Shown: positions 54,874-62,501 of the stretch, one piece after another | Position numbering within the stretch: the first letter of the stretch is position 1 | Layout of the letters: each line of letters begins with the position of its first letter | The notes under the pieces: generated by a model | Told to the model about the DNA's origin: nothing | Seen by the model: the letters and a program-made list of their open reading frames with translations, nothing else | The model's database searches: none | Translations under genes and position numbers: made by a program | Source of the DNA: an uncultured Litoreibacter sp. | GTDB lineage: Bacteria; Pseudomonadota; Alphaproteobacteria; Rhodobacterales; Rhodobacteraceae | NCBI GenBank assembly: GCA_947501685.1 | Contig: CANMWQ010000003.1 | Location: forward strand, 124,001 to 188,000 | Length of the DNA stretch: 64,000 nucleotides | Direction: 5' to 3'

Positions 54874-56685
54874 TTACTCTTCGATCCACCAGACGTCTGG
54901 CAGATACCCCGGCCAGTCGCCATAGGCGGGCGTCACGTCGGGGCGTTTCATCTCTTTGTTATGGGCCAGCCGCGAAATGGGGGAGTACCAAATAGGGACA
55001 ATATAGCGTCCCGCCATCAGCATCCGGTCCATTGCTTTAACGGCGGCCACGTAATCCTCCCGGCTCTTGGCTGTCAGCATCTCCTGCACCATCGCGTCCA
55101 CCGCAGGCAGCTTGATGCCGGGCAGGTTGCGCGAGCCGTTGGTCTCGGCGGCCTCCGTGCCCCAATATGCCAGCTGCTCATTGCCGGGGCTCAGGCTGAG
55201 GCCACGGGTGAAATAGGTCATGTCGAAATCGAACTGATCCGTGCGCTCGCGATATTGCGCGCTGTCGATCGTGTCGACGGTGACAAACACACCAATCCGC
55301 TCCAAAGCCTGCGTGTAGATGTTCAGGATGGCCGCGATCTCCGAGCTGCCGGAGCTGGCAAGGATCTGAAAGCTCAACGGCTTGCCTTCAGCGGAGGTCA
55401 TCACGCCGTCTTTCACCTCATAGCCCGCTTCCGCCAGCAGCTCCTGCGCCTTCACGATCCCCGCACGGTTGCGCTGGGAGCCGTCGCTCACCGGCAAATT
55501 ATAGCCCTCAATCGCGCCGGGGTTCAGCGTGTCTTTATGGGCCTCCAGCAGCTCAAGCACGCGGCCTGTCGCAGGCCCATGCCCCATGCCCAGAACCGAG
55601 TTGGAGAAATAGGACGTGATCCGCGGCTGGTCCCCGCCATTGAGCGCGGTGTTGATGAACTCGAAGTTGAACGCCTGGATCATTGCCTCGCGCACACGCC
55701 AATCCTTAAAGACCTCGCGCCTTGTGTTCATCGCAAATCCGGTCATGCCGGAGGGGCGCTCATGGGCGACCTCGGATTTTACCACCTCGCCCGATTGCAC
55801 GCGCGGGAAGTCGAACTGCTCGGCCCATTTCTGTGCGTTGGTTTCACGGTGCGAGGTCAGCTCTCCGGCCTTGAAGGCCTCAAACATCGCCGTGGCGTCA
55901 GAGAAGAACTCCATCCGCACCTCGTCAATCACGTTGGTGCCTTTGCGAAACGGAATGTCTTTGCCCCAATAATCCGGGTTGCGCTTCAGCGACACGAACC
56001 GCCCGGCTTCAAAATCGTCGATCACATACGGAGCGGAGGCAATCGGGATCACGTCCAGCCCGGAGTCCTCAAACGCCTTGCCCTCCCACTGCGCCTTTTT
56101 CAGGATCGGGCGCATGCCCATGATCAGCGCCAGCTCGCGGTCCTCGACATTGAAGCTGAACTTCACCGATTGCGGGCCGGTCTGCTCCACCTTGTCCACT
56201 TTTGCCCAGCTGCCGCGATAGCGGCCATGGCCCTTGGTGCCCAATGTCTCGTAGGACCAGATGACGTCCTCCACCGTCACCGGGCTGTCATCGGAGAACC
56301 GCGCCTCCTCGCGCAGGACAAATTCCACAGAATCGCCCGCCGGGCTGACCTCTATCGATTCGGCCAGCAGACCATACAGAGTGAATGGCTCGTCCAGACT
56401 GCGGCCCATCAGTGACTCATATGCCAAAAAACGCAGCTGCCACGGGACGCGGCCTTTTTGGATATGCGGATTGAGGGAATCAAAGCTGCCCACTTCCCCT
56501 GCCGCCACCGCTCCGCCAAAGGGGGCGGACGGGTTTACGTAGGGGAGGGACACAAAGTCTGGTGGCAGTGCAGGGTCGCCATACATAGCTATGCCATGTT
56601 TGGGCTCCGCCATTGCCGCGCCGCCGAACAGCACGCCTGCGGCCAAAGCCAGCGAGGCCCCGGCTTGGAAAAACACTGATCTCAT
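54874..56685 (-). CDS. Oligopeptide-type ABC substrate-binding protein (YejA-like)
   Basis: A 603-residue exported family 5 binding protein with signal peptide MRSVFFQAGASLALAAGVLF and the YejA-type start after it (GIAMYGDPALPPDFVSLPYV, NPHIQKGRVPWQLRFL). It is longer than DppA proteins and resembles binding proteins for oligopeptides and microcin C-like compounds. No yejBEF genes follow in the window. It is read toward the entericidin gene. Confidence 0.88.
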   Translation of the reverse strand: MRSVFFQAGASLALAAGVLFGGAAMAEPKHGIAMYGDPALPPDFVSLPYVNPSAPFGGAVAAGEVGSFDSLNPHIQKGRVPWQLRFLAYESLMGRSLDEPFTLYGLLAESIEVSPAGDSVEFVLREEARFSDDSPVTVEDVIWSYETLGTKGHGRYRGSWAKVDKVEQTGPQSVKFSFNVEDRELALIMGMRPILKKAQWEGKAFEDSGLDVIPIASAPYVIDDFEAGRFVSLKRNPDYWGKDIPFRKGTNVIDEVRMEFFSDATAMFEAFKAGELTSHRETNAQKWAEQFDFPRVQSGEVVKSEVAHERPSGMTGFAMNTRREVFKDWRVREAMIQAFNFEFINTALNGGDQPRITSYFSNSVLGMGHGPATGRVLELLEAHKDTLNPGAIEGYNLPVSDGSQRNRAGIVKAQELLAEAGYEVKDGVMTSAEGKPLSFQILASSGSSEIAAILNIYTQALERIGVFVTVDTIDSAQYRERTDQFDFDMTYFTRGLSLSPGNEQLAYWGTEAAETNGSRNLPGIKLPAVDAMVQEMLTAKSREDYVAAVKAMDRMLMAGRYIVPIWYSPISRLAHNKEMKRPDVTPAYGDWPGYLPDVWWIEE

Positions 56686-56799
56686 TTTGGCAACTCTCCC
56701 TCATGCCCTATTTTTTCTTACCTTTGATCGTAAAGAGGCTTTTGGGCCAACACAAACTTTATGCTTGGCGAGAGGCAAGTCATTGCTTATAAAGCTCTT
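56686..56799. other. Upstream part of the 310-base gap before bdhA
   Basis: No gene is seen. A sigma-70-like promoter on the plus strand can be read: TTGGCG (56765-56770), a 17-base spacer and TATAAA (56788-56793). It would start an RNA at about 56800, leading to an orphan terminator. Confidence 0.5.
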
Positions 56800-56875
56800 A
56801 CTGCTCGATAGGTTTCTTGCCTGTATGAAACCTGCCTCAATAACTTAACACCAGCTTCGGCTGGTGTTTTTTTTT
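56800..56875 (+). ncRNA. Candidate small RNA with two hairpins
   Basis: From the predicted start at about 56800 the RNA would be about 76 bases. It has a first hairpin AGGTTTC/GAAACCT (56810-56816 and 56827-56833, 10-base loop), a single-stranded A/T-rich stretch, and a terminator hairpin with UUCG loop and U-run. No open frame of note lies inside. This architecture is typical of trans-acting small RNAs, but no known family is recognised. A bdhA leader attenuator is the other reading. Confidence 0.5.
56847..56875 (+). terminator. Strong intrinsic terminator without an upstream gene
   Basis: AACACCAGC (56847-56855) pairs with GCTGGTGTT (56860-56868) across TTCG and runs into TTTTTTT. No plus-strand gene ends before it, which is the main reason to suspect a small RNA. 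Confidence 0.9.
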
Positions 56876-56943
56876 GGCAAACCGAGGCTGCGCCTCCCTG
56901 CCCGTTCACGCGCCTGTGCTTAATGCGCCCGTGCCTTTTGCAG

Positions 56944-56965
56944 TTGCAGCATATATATGCTGCAA
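56944..56965. promoter_or_regulatory. Perfect 22-bp palindrome upstream of bdhA
   Basis: TTGCAGCATATATATGCTGC plus AA is fully self-complementary. It lies 30 bases before the bdhA start and could overlap the promoter. TGC/GCA-rich sites are known for the polyhydroxybutyrate regulator PhaR, so PhaR is a candidate binder (inference). Confidence 0.65.
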
Positions 56966-56995
56966 GAAATCAAAGCAGTGAAAGGATCTCGCCCC

Positions 56996-57769
56996 ATGTC
57001 CGTCAAAGGAAAAACCGCCGTTATCACCGGGTCCAATTCAGGCATCGGGCTGGGCATCGCGCAAGAGCTGGCGCAGGCTGGCGCCAATGTGGTGTTGAAC
57101 TCCTATACCGACAATAAAGCCGACCACGCGCTGGCCGATGAGATCTCGCGCGTCACCAATACCAAGGCCCGCTACATCCAGGCCGACCTGTCCAAAGGCG
57201 ATCAGGCCCGTGCGTTGATCGAGCAGGCAGGTCAGGTTGATATCCTGATCAACAATGCAGGGATCCAGCACGTGGCCCCCATCGACGAATTCCCGGCGGA
57301 GAAATGGGACATGATCATCGCAATCATGCTCTCAAGCGTGTTTCACACCACTGCCGCCGCCATCCCGATGATGCGCAAGGCGGGTTGGGGCCGGGTGATC
57401 AACATCTCCTCGGCGCATGGCCTGACGGCCTCGCCTTACAAATCTGCCTATGTTTCCGCCAAGCACGGCGTTGTCGGCATGACCAAAGTGGTCGCTCTGG
57501 AGACCGCCCGCGAGCCAATCACCGCCAACGCCATCTGCCCCGGCTACGTGCGCACACCGCTGGTGGAGGCCCAGATCCCCGACACGGCCAAGAAATACGA
57601 CATGACGGAAGAAGAGGTGATCGAGAAGGTGCTGCTGGAACGCCAGCCCTCCAAGGAATTTGCCACCACTGAACAGCTTGGCGGCGTGGCGGCCTTCCTG
57701 TGCTCGGATGCCGCCGCGCAAATCACCGGCACCACGATCAGCGTCGATGGCGGCTGGACCGCGCTATGA
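56996..57769 (+). CDS. bdhA: 3-hydroxybutyrate dehydrogenase (SDR family)
   Basis: A 257-residue short-chain dehydrogenase with the NAD motif GSNSGIG at 12-18, NNAGIQHVAPIDEFP, and the catalytic Ser139, Tyr152 and Lys156. The HVAPIDEFP and C-terminal QITGTTISVDGGWTAL blocks match D-3-hydroxybutyrate dehydrogenases, which turn 3-hydroxybutyrate into acetoacetate during polyhydroxybutyrate use. The ATG at 56996 gives the standard length. It overlaps a 41-codon ORF as ATGA. Confidence 0.93.
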   Translation: MSVKGKTAVITGSNSGIGLGIAQELAQAGANVVLNSYTDNKADHALADEISRVTNTKARYIQADLSKGDQARALIEQAGQVDILINNAGIQHVAPIDEFPAEKWDMIIAIMLSSVFHTTAAAIPMMRKAGWGRVINISSAHGLTASPYKSAYVSAKHGVVGMTKVVALETAREPITANAICPGYVRTPLVEAQIPDTAKKYDMTEEEVIEKVLLERQPSKEFATTEQLGGVAAFLCSDAAAQITGTTISVDGGWTAL

Positions 57770-57891
57770 TTGATCACGCCACCCTGCAAGGCCTCGCGCT
57801 TTCAGACGTCAATATCACTGGCATGACGCTCGATGGCATCCCGCTCAGCGACATGGTCGCCGCCTATGACAAGCAGAACGCTGATGGGTAA
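57766..57891 (+). CDS. Small 41-residue protein between bdhA and the patatin gene
   Basis: An overlapping frame (ATGA with bdhA, 8-base overlap with the patatin start) encodes MIDHATLQGLALSDVNITGM and 21 more residues, including DGIPLSDMVAAYDKQ. The regular leucine/isoleucine spacing looks like a real small domain rather than chance. No family is recognised with confidence. It may couple translation of the flanking genes. Confidence 0.5.
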   Translation: MIDHATLQGLALSDVNITGMTLDGIPLSDMVAAYDKQNADG

Positions 57892-58921
57892 GCGCGCGAC
57901 CAAGGCGATCAATCTGGCACTCCAAGGCGGCGGCGCGCATGGGGCCTATACATGGGGCGTGCTCGACCGGCTGCTGGAAGAAGAGGCGCTGGAGATCACC
58001 GGCATGTCCGGCACCTCCGCAGGCGCGCTGAATGCCGCCGCGCTGAAATCCGGCTGGGTGGAGAATGGCCGCGAGGGCGCACGCGCCAAGCTGACATGGC
58101 TCTGGCAGGAGATCGGCGCGCTCGATCAACCCGCGCTGCCGGCTTGGATGACCGGGGTCACGCCGCAAGCGGTCAGCAAAGCGATGGAGCTGTCGCCTGC
58201 GTTTATGGCCGCCGACATGATGAGCCGCATGATGAGCCCCTATCAGTTCGGCAATCTCATCCCCCACCCGCTGCGCGCCATCGTGGACCAGCTCTCTTAT
58301 GATAAGGTCTGCGCCAGTCAGGGGCCCGAGCTGTTCATCTGCGCCACCAATGTGCGCACCGGGAAAATTCGCATCTTCCAGCGCGATGAGATCGACAGCT
58401 GCGCGCTTCTGGCCTCTGGCTGCCTGCCGACGCTTTTCAAGGCGGTGGAGAAATTTGACCCCAGAACCGGCCAGGACGAGGCCTATTGGGATGGCGGCTA
58501 TATGGGCAACCCTGCCCTTTTCCCGCTCTTTGACAATGACACCCAGGACATCGTCATCATCAACATCAACCCGCTGCACCGCGAAGACGTCCCCAAATCG
58601 CCGCAGGAAATCCAGAACCGCATCAACGAGATCAGCTTCAACGGCTCCCTCTTTCGCGAGCTGCGCGCGATCCAGTTCGTGCGCGACCTGCTCATCAATG
58701 GCGCTGTGAAGCGCGGTACGATGGAAGAGGTGCTGATCCATATGATTTCTGATGACAAGCTGATGACGCAGCTTTCCGTGGCCACCAAGATGGTGCCAAC
58801 GCCTTATGTGCTTGGAGAGCTCAAAGACGCAGGCCGCGCCGGGGCGGACGCATTTCTGCACAAGCACTGGGGCGACCTCAATAACAGCTCCACCGTGGAT
58901 CTGCGGTCGATGTTCTCCTAA
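57884..58921 (+). CDS. Patatin-like phospholipase/esterase
   Basis: A 345-residue patatin-fold hydrolase with the oxyanion loop GGGAHG at 15-20, nucleophile elbow GTSAG with Ser45, and the catalytic Asp203 in WDGGYMGNP. It would cleave lipid esters or act on polyhydroxybutyrate-granule lipids. The start at 57884 overlaps the small ORF. Pairing with bdhA suggests a polyhydroxyalkanoate link, which is not proved by sequence. Confidence 0.9.
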   Translation: MGKRATKAINLALQGGGAHGAYTWGVLDRLLEEEALEITGMSGTSAGALNAAALKSGWVENGREGARAKLTWLWQEIGALDQPALPAWMTGVTPQAVSKAMELSPAFMAADMMSRMMSPYQFGNLIPHPLRAIVDQLSYDKVCASQGPELFICATNVRTGKIRIFQRDEIDSCALLASGCLPTLFKAVEKFDPRTGQDEAYWDGGYMGNPALFPLFDNDTQDIVIININPLHREDVPKSPQEIQNRINEISFNGSLFRELRAIQFVRDLLINGAVKRGTMEEVLIHMISDDKLMTQLSVATKMVPTPYVLGELKDAGRAGADAFLHKHWGDLNNSSTVDLRSMFS

Positions 58922-58934
58922 CAGGCAGCAGAAA

Positions 58935-58956
58935 TTGTCATAAAACTGTCATGATT
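58935..58956 (+). promoter_or_regulatory. Second Pho-box-like repeat
   Basis: TTGTCATAAAA and CTGTCATGATT stand in direct tandem with an 11-base step, as in the pstS operator. A weaker third unit may follow. It lies 14 bases after the patatin stop and about 215 bases before the small secreted-protein gene at 59172. Confidence 0.6.
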
Positions 58957-59171
58957 TCAATGACCTCACAGATTGTGAGGGCTTTCTCACGCTGCCGTTA
59001 TCGACATCTCCAATCTCCACAATTTTTGTGCATAGGCGCACTAAAAACCCACAAAACACGCCTGCCTCTGAGTGGATTGGGAGGGAAAGCAAACCCATAT
59101 CTCTCTCATCAGCAGCAAACACGCTGCCTACCAAAACCGCCGCAAGGCACACACATACTGGAGATCACATC

Positions 59172-59468
59172 ATGAAAACCATCATCGCAACAGCCGCTCT
59201 CGCCCTGTCTTTCGCCGCTCCTGCCGCTGCAGACGTGTCCAACGCCGAAGCCTTCTTCGCATTGGGCAACGACTCCGCCGCCGAGCGTATCCTGGGCGAA
59301 ACCTCGACCGGCAACCCTGTTGCAGCGGCTGAAAAATTCGCGCTGACCAACACGTCGCCTGCCGAAACCGAAGTCAACTTCGACCGGGCCCGCAACGTGG
59401 ACGCCTCCGCTCTGGCGCAAATGTTCTCGCTCTACAACGACTCTGCTGCTGAGCGCATGGTCAACTAA
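59172..59468 (+). CDS. Small secreted protein with two NDSAAER repeats
   Basis: A 98-residue protein with a signal peptide (MKTIIATAALALSFAAPAAA, cleavage after residue 20). The mature part holds two similar segments, FFALGNDSAAERIL (28-41) and MFSLYNDSAAERMV (84-97), one at each end. No family is recognised. A Pho-box-like repeat lies upstream and an intrinsic terminator follows, so it is probably a monocistronic gene that may respond to phosphate. Confidence 0.75.
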   Translation: MKTIIATAALALSFAAPAAADVSNAEAFFALGNDSAAERILGETSTGNPVAAAEKFALTNTSPAETEVNFDRARNVDASALAQMFSLYNDSAAERMVN

Positions 59469-59522
59469 GACAGGTATATCTGAGCGCGCCGTCCTCCCCG
59501 GCGCCCTCGAATAGTGCCACAG

Positions 59523-59552
59523 ACGGCCTCTCCTTCGGGAGGGGCCGTTTTT
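59523..59552 (+). terminator. Intrinsic terminator after the NDSAAER-protein gene
   Basis: An 11-bp stem (59523-59533 with 59538-59548) capped by TTCG and followed by T residues; one T-G pair in the stem. Confidence 0.88.
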
Positions 59553-59628
59553 CGTTGGCCCGCCCAAGCTCTTGACATATCCCGGTTACACAAGGCCCTT
59601 AGCGTGACGCAGAAAACCGGAGTGAGCC

Positions 59629-60294
59629 ATGCGCCCTCACATCACATCCCGCAGCACCATCGCTGAGGCCTTGGGCACCGCCTTCCTGCTCATCGGCGTG
59701 GTCGGCTCAGGCATCATGGGGGAGGCGCTCGCAGGCGGCAACACCGCCATTGCCCTGCTGGCCAACGCCATCGCCACGGGCTGTATCCTTTACGTGCTGA
59801 TCACCATCCTCGGTCCCTTGTCCGGCGCGCATTTCAACCCCGCCGTGACGCTGGCTTTCCGCCTGAGGGGCGAGATCACCACCCCAACAGCGCTGGTCTA
59901 TGTCGCCGCGCAGATCATCGGCGGCATCATCGGCGTCTGGCTCACCCATCTGATGTTCGACCTGCCCGTCTGGCAACTTTCCACCACGTCGCGCACCGGG
60001 GTCTCGCAATATATCTCGGAAGCCATTGCGACCTTCGGTCTGCTTCTGATGATCTTTGGCGGCCTGAAATCGCGTCCTGAGGCCGTCCCCATGTTGGTCG
60101 CGCTCTATATCACCGGGGCCTATTGGTTCACCGCCTCGACCAGCTTTGCGAACCCCGCCGTCACAATCGCGCGCGGGCTGACGGACACATTCGCAGGCAT
60201 TGACCCCGCCCATGCGCCCGCTTTCATTGCGGTCCAACTGCTCACCGCCGCGCTGGCCACCGGGGCGCTTGCATGGCTGTTTTCGCGCGACTAG
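59629..60294 (+). CDS. Aquaporin (MIP family)
   Basis: A 221-residue channel with six membrane helices and both pore motifs: NPA at 70-72 (GAHFNPAVTLAF) and NPA at 175-177 (SFANPAVTIARGL). Members pass water, glycerol or small neutral solutes. Similar proteins are sometimes found next to arsenic genes, but none are seen here. The start has GGAG upstream. Confidence 0.93.
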   Translation: MRPHITSRSTIAEALGTAFLLIGVVGSGIMGEALAGGNTAIALLANAIATGCILYVLITILGPLSGAHFNPAVTLAFRLRGEITTPTALVYVAAQIIGGIIGVWLTHLMFDLPVWQLSTTSRTGVSQYISEAIATFGLLLMIFGGLKSRPEAVPMLVALYITGAYWFTASTSFANPAVTIARGLTDTFAGIDPAHAPAFIAVQLLTAALATGALAWLFSRD

Positions 60295-60342
60295 CCCGCC
60301 CAAGGCTTGCAACCCGCAGGCCAGCGCCCTAGCGCTAGGCCC

Positions 60343-61866
60343 ATGAGCGCGATTTTCGATCAAGGCCCCCCGCCCCCCTGCCCGGCTGTTTTCAACATGG
60401 CCGAGTATGTGCTTTCCGGCGCCGGAGCCCCTGACGGGCGTATCGCCTTTGAGGTGCCGAGCGTGCAGGGCCAGCCCGGCCGCACGCTCAGCTACGGCAC
60501 TCTGCGCACCCATGTGAAAGGCATCGCCACGGGGCTGTTGTCGCACGGGCTGCGCCCCGGAGACCGGCTGCTCTTTCGCCTTGGCAACCGCCTCGAATTC
60601 CCGCTGGCCTATCTCGCGGCGCTCTATGTGGGCATCATCCCAGTGCCGACCTCGGCGCAATTGACCGCTCCCGAGGTCGCGACGCTGTGCCAGATCTGCC
60701 AGCCCCACGCGATCCTGACCGATGGCAGTACGGCGCTTCCCGAAGGCAGCACCCTGCCGCTGATCACCACTGATCTGTTGCGCGACATGCACGCGTTGCC
60801 GCCCGCCCATCCGGCCATGGGCGATCCGAACCGGCTGGCTTATATTATCTTCACCTCCGGCACCTCCGGCACGCCGCGCGGCGTCTGCCATGCCCATCGC
60901 GCGATCTGGGCACGGCGGATGATGCATCAGGGCTGGTACGGGCTCAGCAATGCCGACCGGATGCTGCATGCGGGCGCGTTCAACTGGACCTACACGCTGG
61001 GCACCGGGCTGATGGACCCGTGGAGCGTCGGGGCCACGGCCCTTGTTACCCCCGAAGGTACGCCCGTCTCCGAGCTCCCGATGATCCTCGCGCAGAACAC
61101 CATCACCATGTTCGCCGCCGCCCCCGGTGTTTACCGCCAGATGCTGCGCCACAAGTTCCCGGCAAAAATGCCCGCCCTGCGCCACGGGCTCTCCGCAGGT
61201 GAGCAATTGCCCGCCGCCATCCGCGCCCAATGGGAGGCCACCACCCGCACCACGATCCACGAGGCGCTGGGCATGTCCGAATGCTCTACCTTCATCTCCG
61301 GCAGCCCCGCCGATCCCGCGCGCTCCGAAACCGCAGGCAGGCCGCAACCCGGCCGTCGGATAGCGATCCTCCATGACACGGCGCCTGCGCCTTTTGACAC
61401 GCCCGGAGAGCTCGCCGTCGCCGCCACCGACCCCGGCCTGATGCTCGGCTATCTGGGCGCGCCGCCCTTACATCAAAGCTGGTTTCGTACGGGCGACATG
61501 GCGCAGATGGCGCAAGATGGCTCCGTCACCTATCTGGGCCGCGCGGATGATATGATGAACGCGGGCGGCTACCGCGTCTCGCCCCTCGAAGTCGAGGCGG
61601 CCATGACGGGTGCCACGGGCCTCACCGCCTGCGCCGCTGTAGCTGCGTCGCCCAAACCCGACACCACCGTGATCGCGCTGTTCTATACAGGCAACGCGGA
61701 TAAACAGGCCCTGCGCGCCCATGCGGCAGAAAAACTGGCCAGGTACAAACGGCCCCGGCTTTACATCCAGCGGGCCAGCCTTCCATATGGCCCAAATGGC
61801 AAATTGAACCGACGCGCGCTGCGCGACAGCTTTGAGGCTTCCCATGACGGCAACGATCCAGCTTGA
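60343..61866 (+). CDS. AMP-dependent acyl-CoA synthetase/ligase
   Basis: A 507-residue ANL-superfamily enzyme with the phosphate loop IFTSGTSGTPRGVCHAHRAI, the GMSECSTFISGSP region and the C-terminal GRADDMMNAGGYRVSPLEVE hinge. The overall form resembles the benzoate/acyl-CoA ligase group. It activates a carboxylic acid with ATP and CoA; the acid is not identifiable. The ATG at 60343 is used; TTG 60307 is less likely. It overlaps the FrnE-like gene by 23 bases. Confidence 0.87.
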   Translation: MSAIFDQGPPPPCPAVFNMAEYVLSGAGAPDGRIAFEVPSVQGQPGRTLSYGTLRTHVKGIATGLLSHGLRPGDRLLFRLGNRLEFPLAYLAALYVGIIPVPTSAQLTAPEVATLCQICQPHAILTDGSTALPEGSTLPLITTDLLRDMHALPPAHPAMGDPNRLAYIIFTSGTSGTPRGVCHAHRAIWARRMMHQGWYGLSNADRMLHAGAFNWTYTLGTGLMDPWSVGATALVTPEGTPVSELPMILAQNTITMFAAAPGVYRQMLRHKFPAKMPALRHGLSAGEQLPAAIRAQWEATTRTTIHEALGMSECSTFISGSPADPARSETAGRPQPGRRIAILHDTAPAPFDTPGELAVAATDPGLMLGYLGAPPLHQSWFRTGDMAQMAQDGSVTYLGRADDMMNAGGYRVSPLEVEAAMTGATGLTACAAVAASPKPDTTVIALFYTGNADKQALRAHAAEKLARYKRPRLYIQRASLPYGPNGKLNRRALRDSFEASHDGNDPA

Positions 61867-62494
61867 TATCATCTCCGACCCGATCTGTCCGTGGTGCTAT
61901 ATCGGCAAGGCCGGGCTCGACCGCGCGCTTGAGAAAAACCACGACCACCCGTTCAAGATCGAGTGGCACCCGTTCCAGCTGAACCCCGACATGCCCGCAG
62001 GCGGCATGGATCGCCGCGAGTACCTCGAGACCAAATTCGGCGGTAAGGAAAACGCCATCAAGGTCTATGGCCGCATCGAAGAGGCCGCGATTGCCGCCGG
62101 GCTCGAGATCAACTTCGAGGGCATCAAGACCACTCCCAACACCATCGACGCGCATCGCCTGATCCATTGGGCAGGCCTTGAGGGCCGCCAGACCGCCGTG
62201 GTCTCTAAGCTGTTCAAAGCCTATTTCGTCGAAGGTCGCGATATCGGTGACCATGCCGTCCTGACCGAGATTGCCACCGATGCCGAGATGAACACCGACA
62301 TGATCGCGCGCCTGCTCGCCAGCGACGCCGACCGCGACGACATCGCCCAGCGCGACGCCCATGCCCGCAAGCGCGGCGTCACCGGCGTGCCCACTTTCGT
62401 GGTCGCCAACCAGCACGTCCTGCCCGGCGCGCAACCCGCCGATCTGTGGGAGCGCGTCCTATCCGAGCTGCGCATCCAACCCGATCAGGCCTGA
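61844..62494 (+). CDS. DsbA-family oxidoreductase, FrnE-like
   Basis: A 216-residue thioredoxin-fold protein without a signal peptide. The redox pair C15-P-W-C18 lies in SDPICPWCYIGKAGLD, and GVTGVPTFVVANQHVLPGAQ holds the cis-proline. This is the cytoplasmic FrnE/2-hydroxychromene isomerase-like branch of DsbA. It overlaps the acyl-CoA ligase and is followed closely by the efflux pump gene. Confidence 0.9.
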   Translation: MTATIQLDIISDPICPWCYIGKAGLDRALEKNHDHPFKIEWHPFQLNPDMPAGGMDRREYLETKFGGKENAIKVYGRIEEAAIAAGLEINFEGIKTTPNTIDAHRLIHWAGLEGRQTAVVSKLFKAYFVEGRDIGDHAVLTEIATDAEMNTDMIARLLASDADRDDIAQRDAHARKRGVTGVPTFVVANQHVLPGAQPADLWERVLSELRIQPDQA

Positions 62495-62501
62495 CGCGAG
62501 C

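Noticed and set aside
60328-60339. 12-bp palindrome CCTAGCGCTAGG before the acyl-CoA ligase
   Set aside because: Short and close to the start codon; a palindrome of this length is expected by chance several times in a window of this size.
59707-61374. 555-codon minus-strand frame across the aquaporin and acyl-CoA ligase genes
   Set aside because: It spans two well supported plus-strand genes with NPA and AMP-binding motifs.
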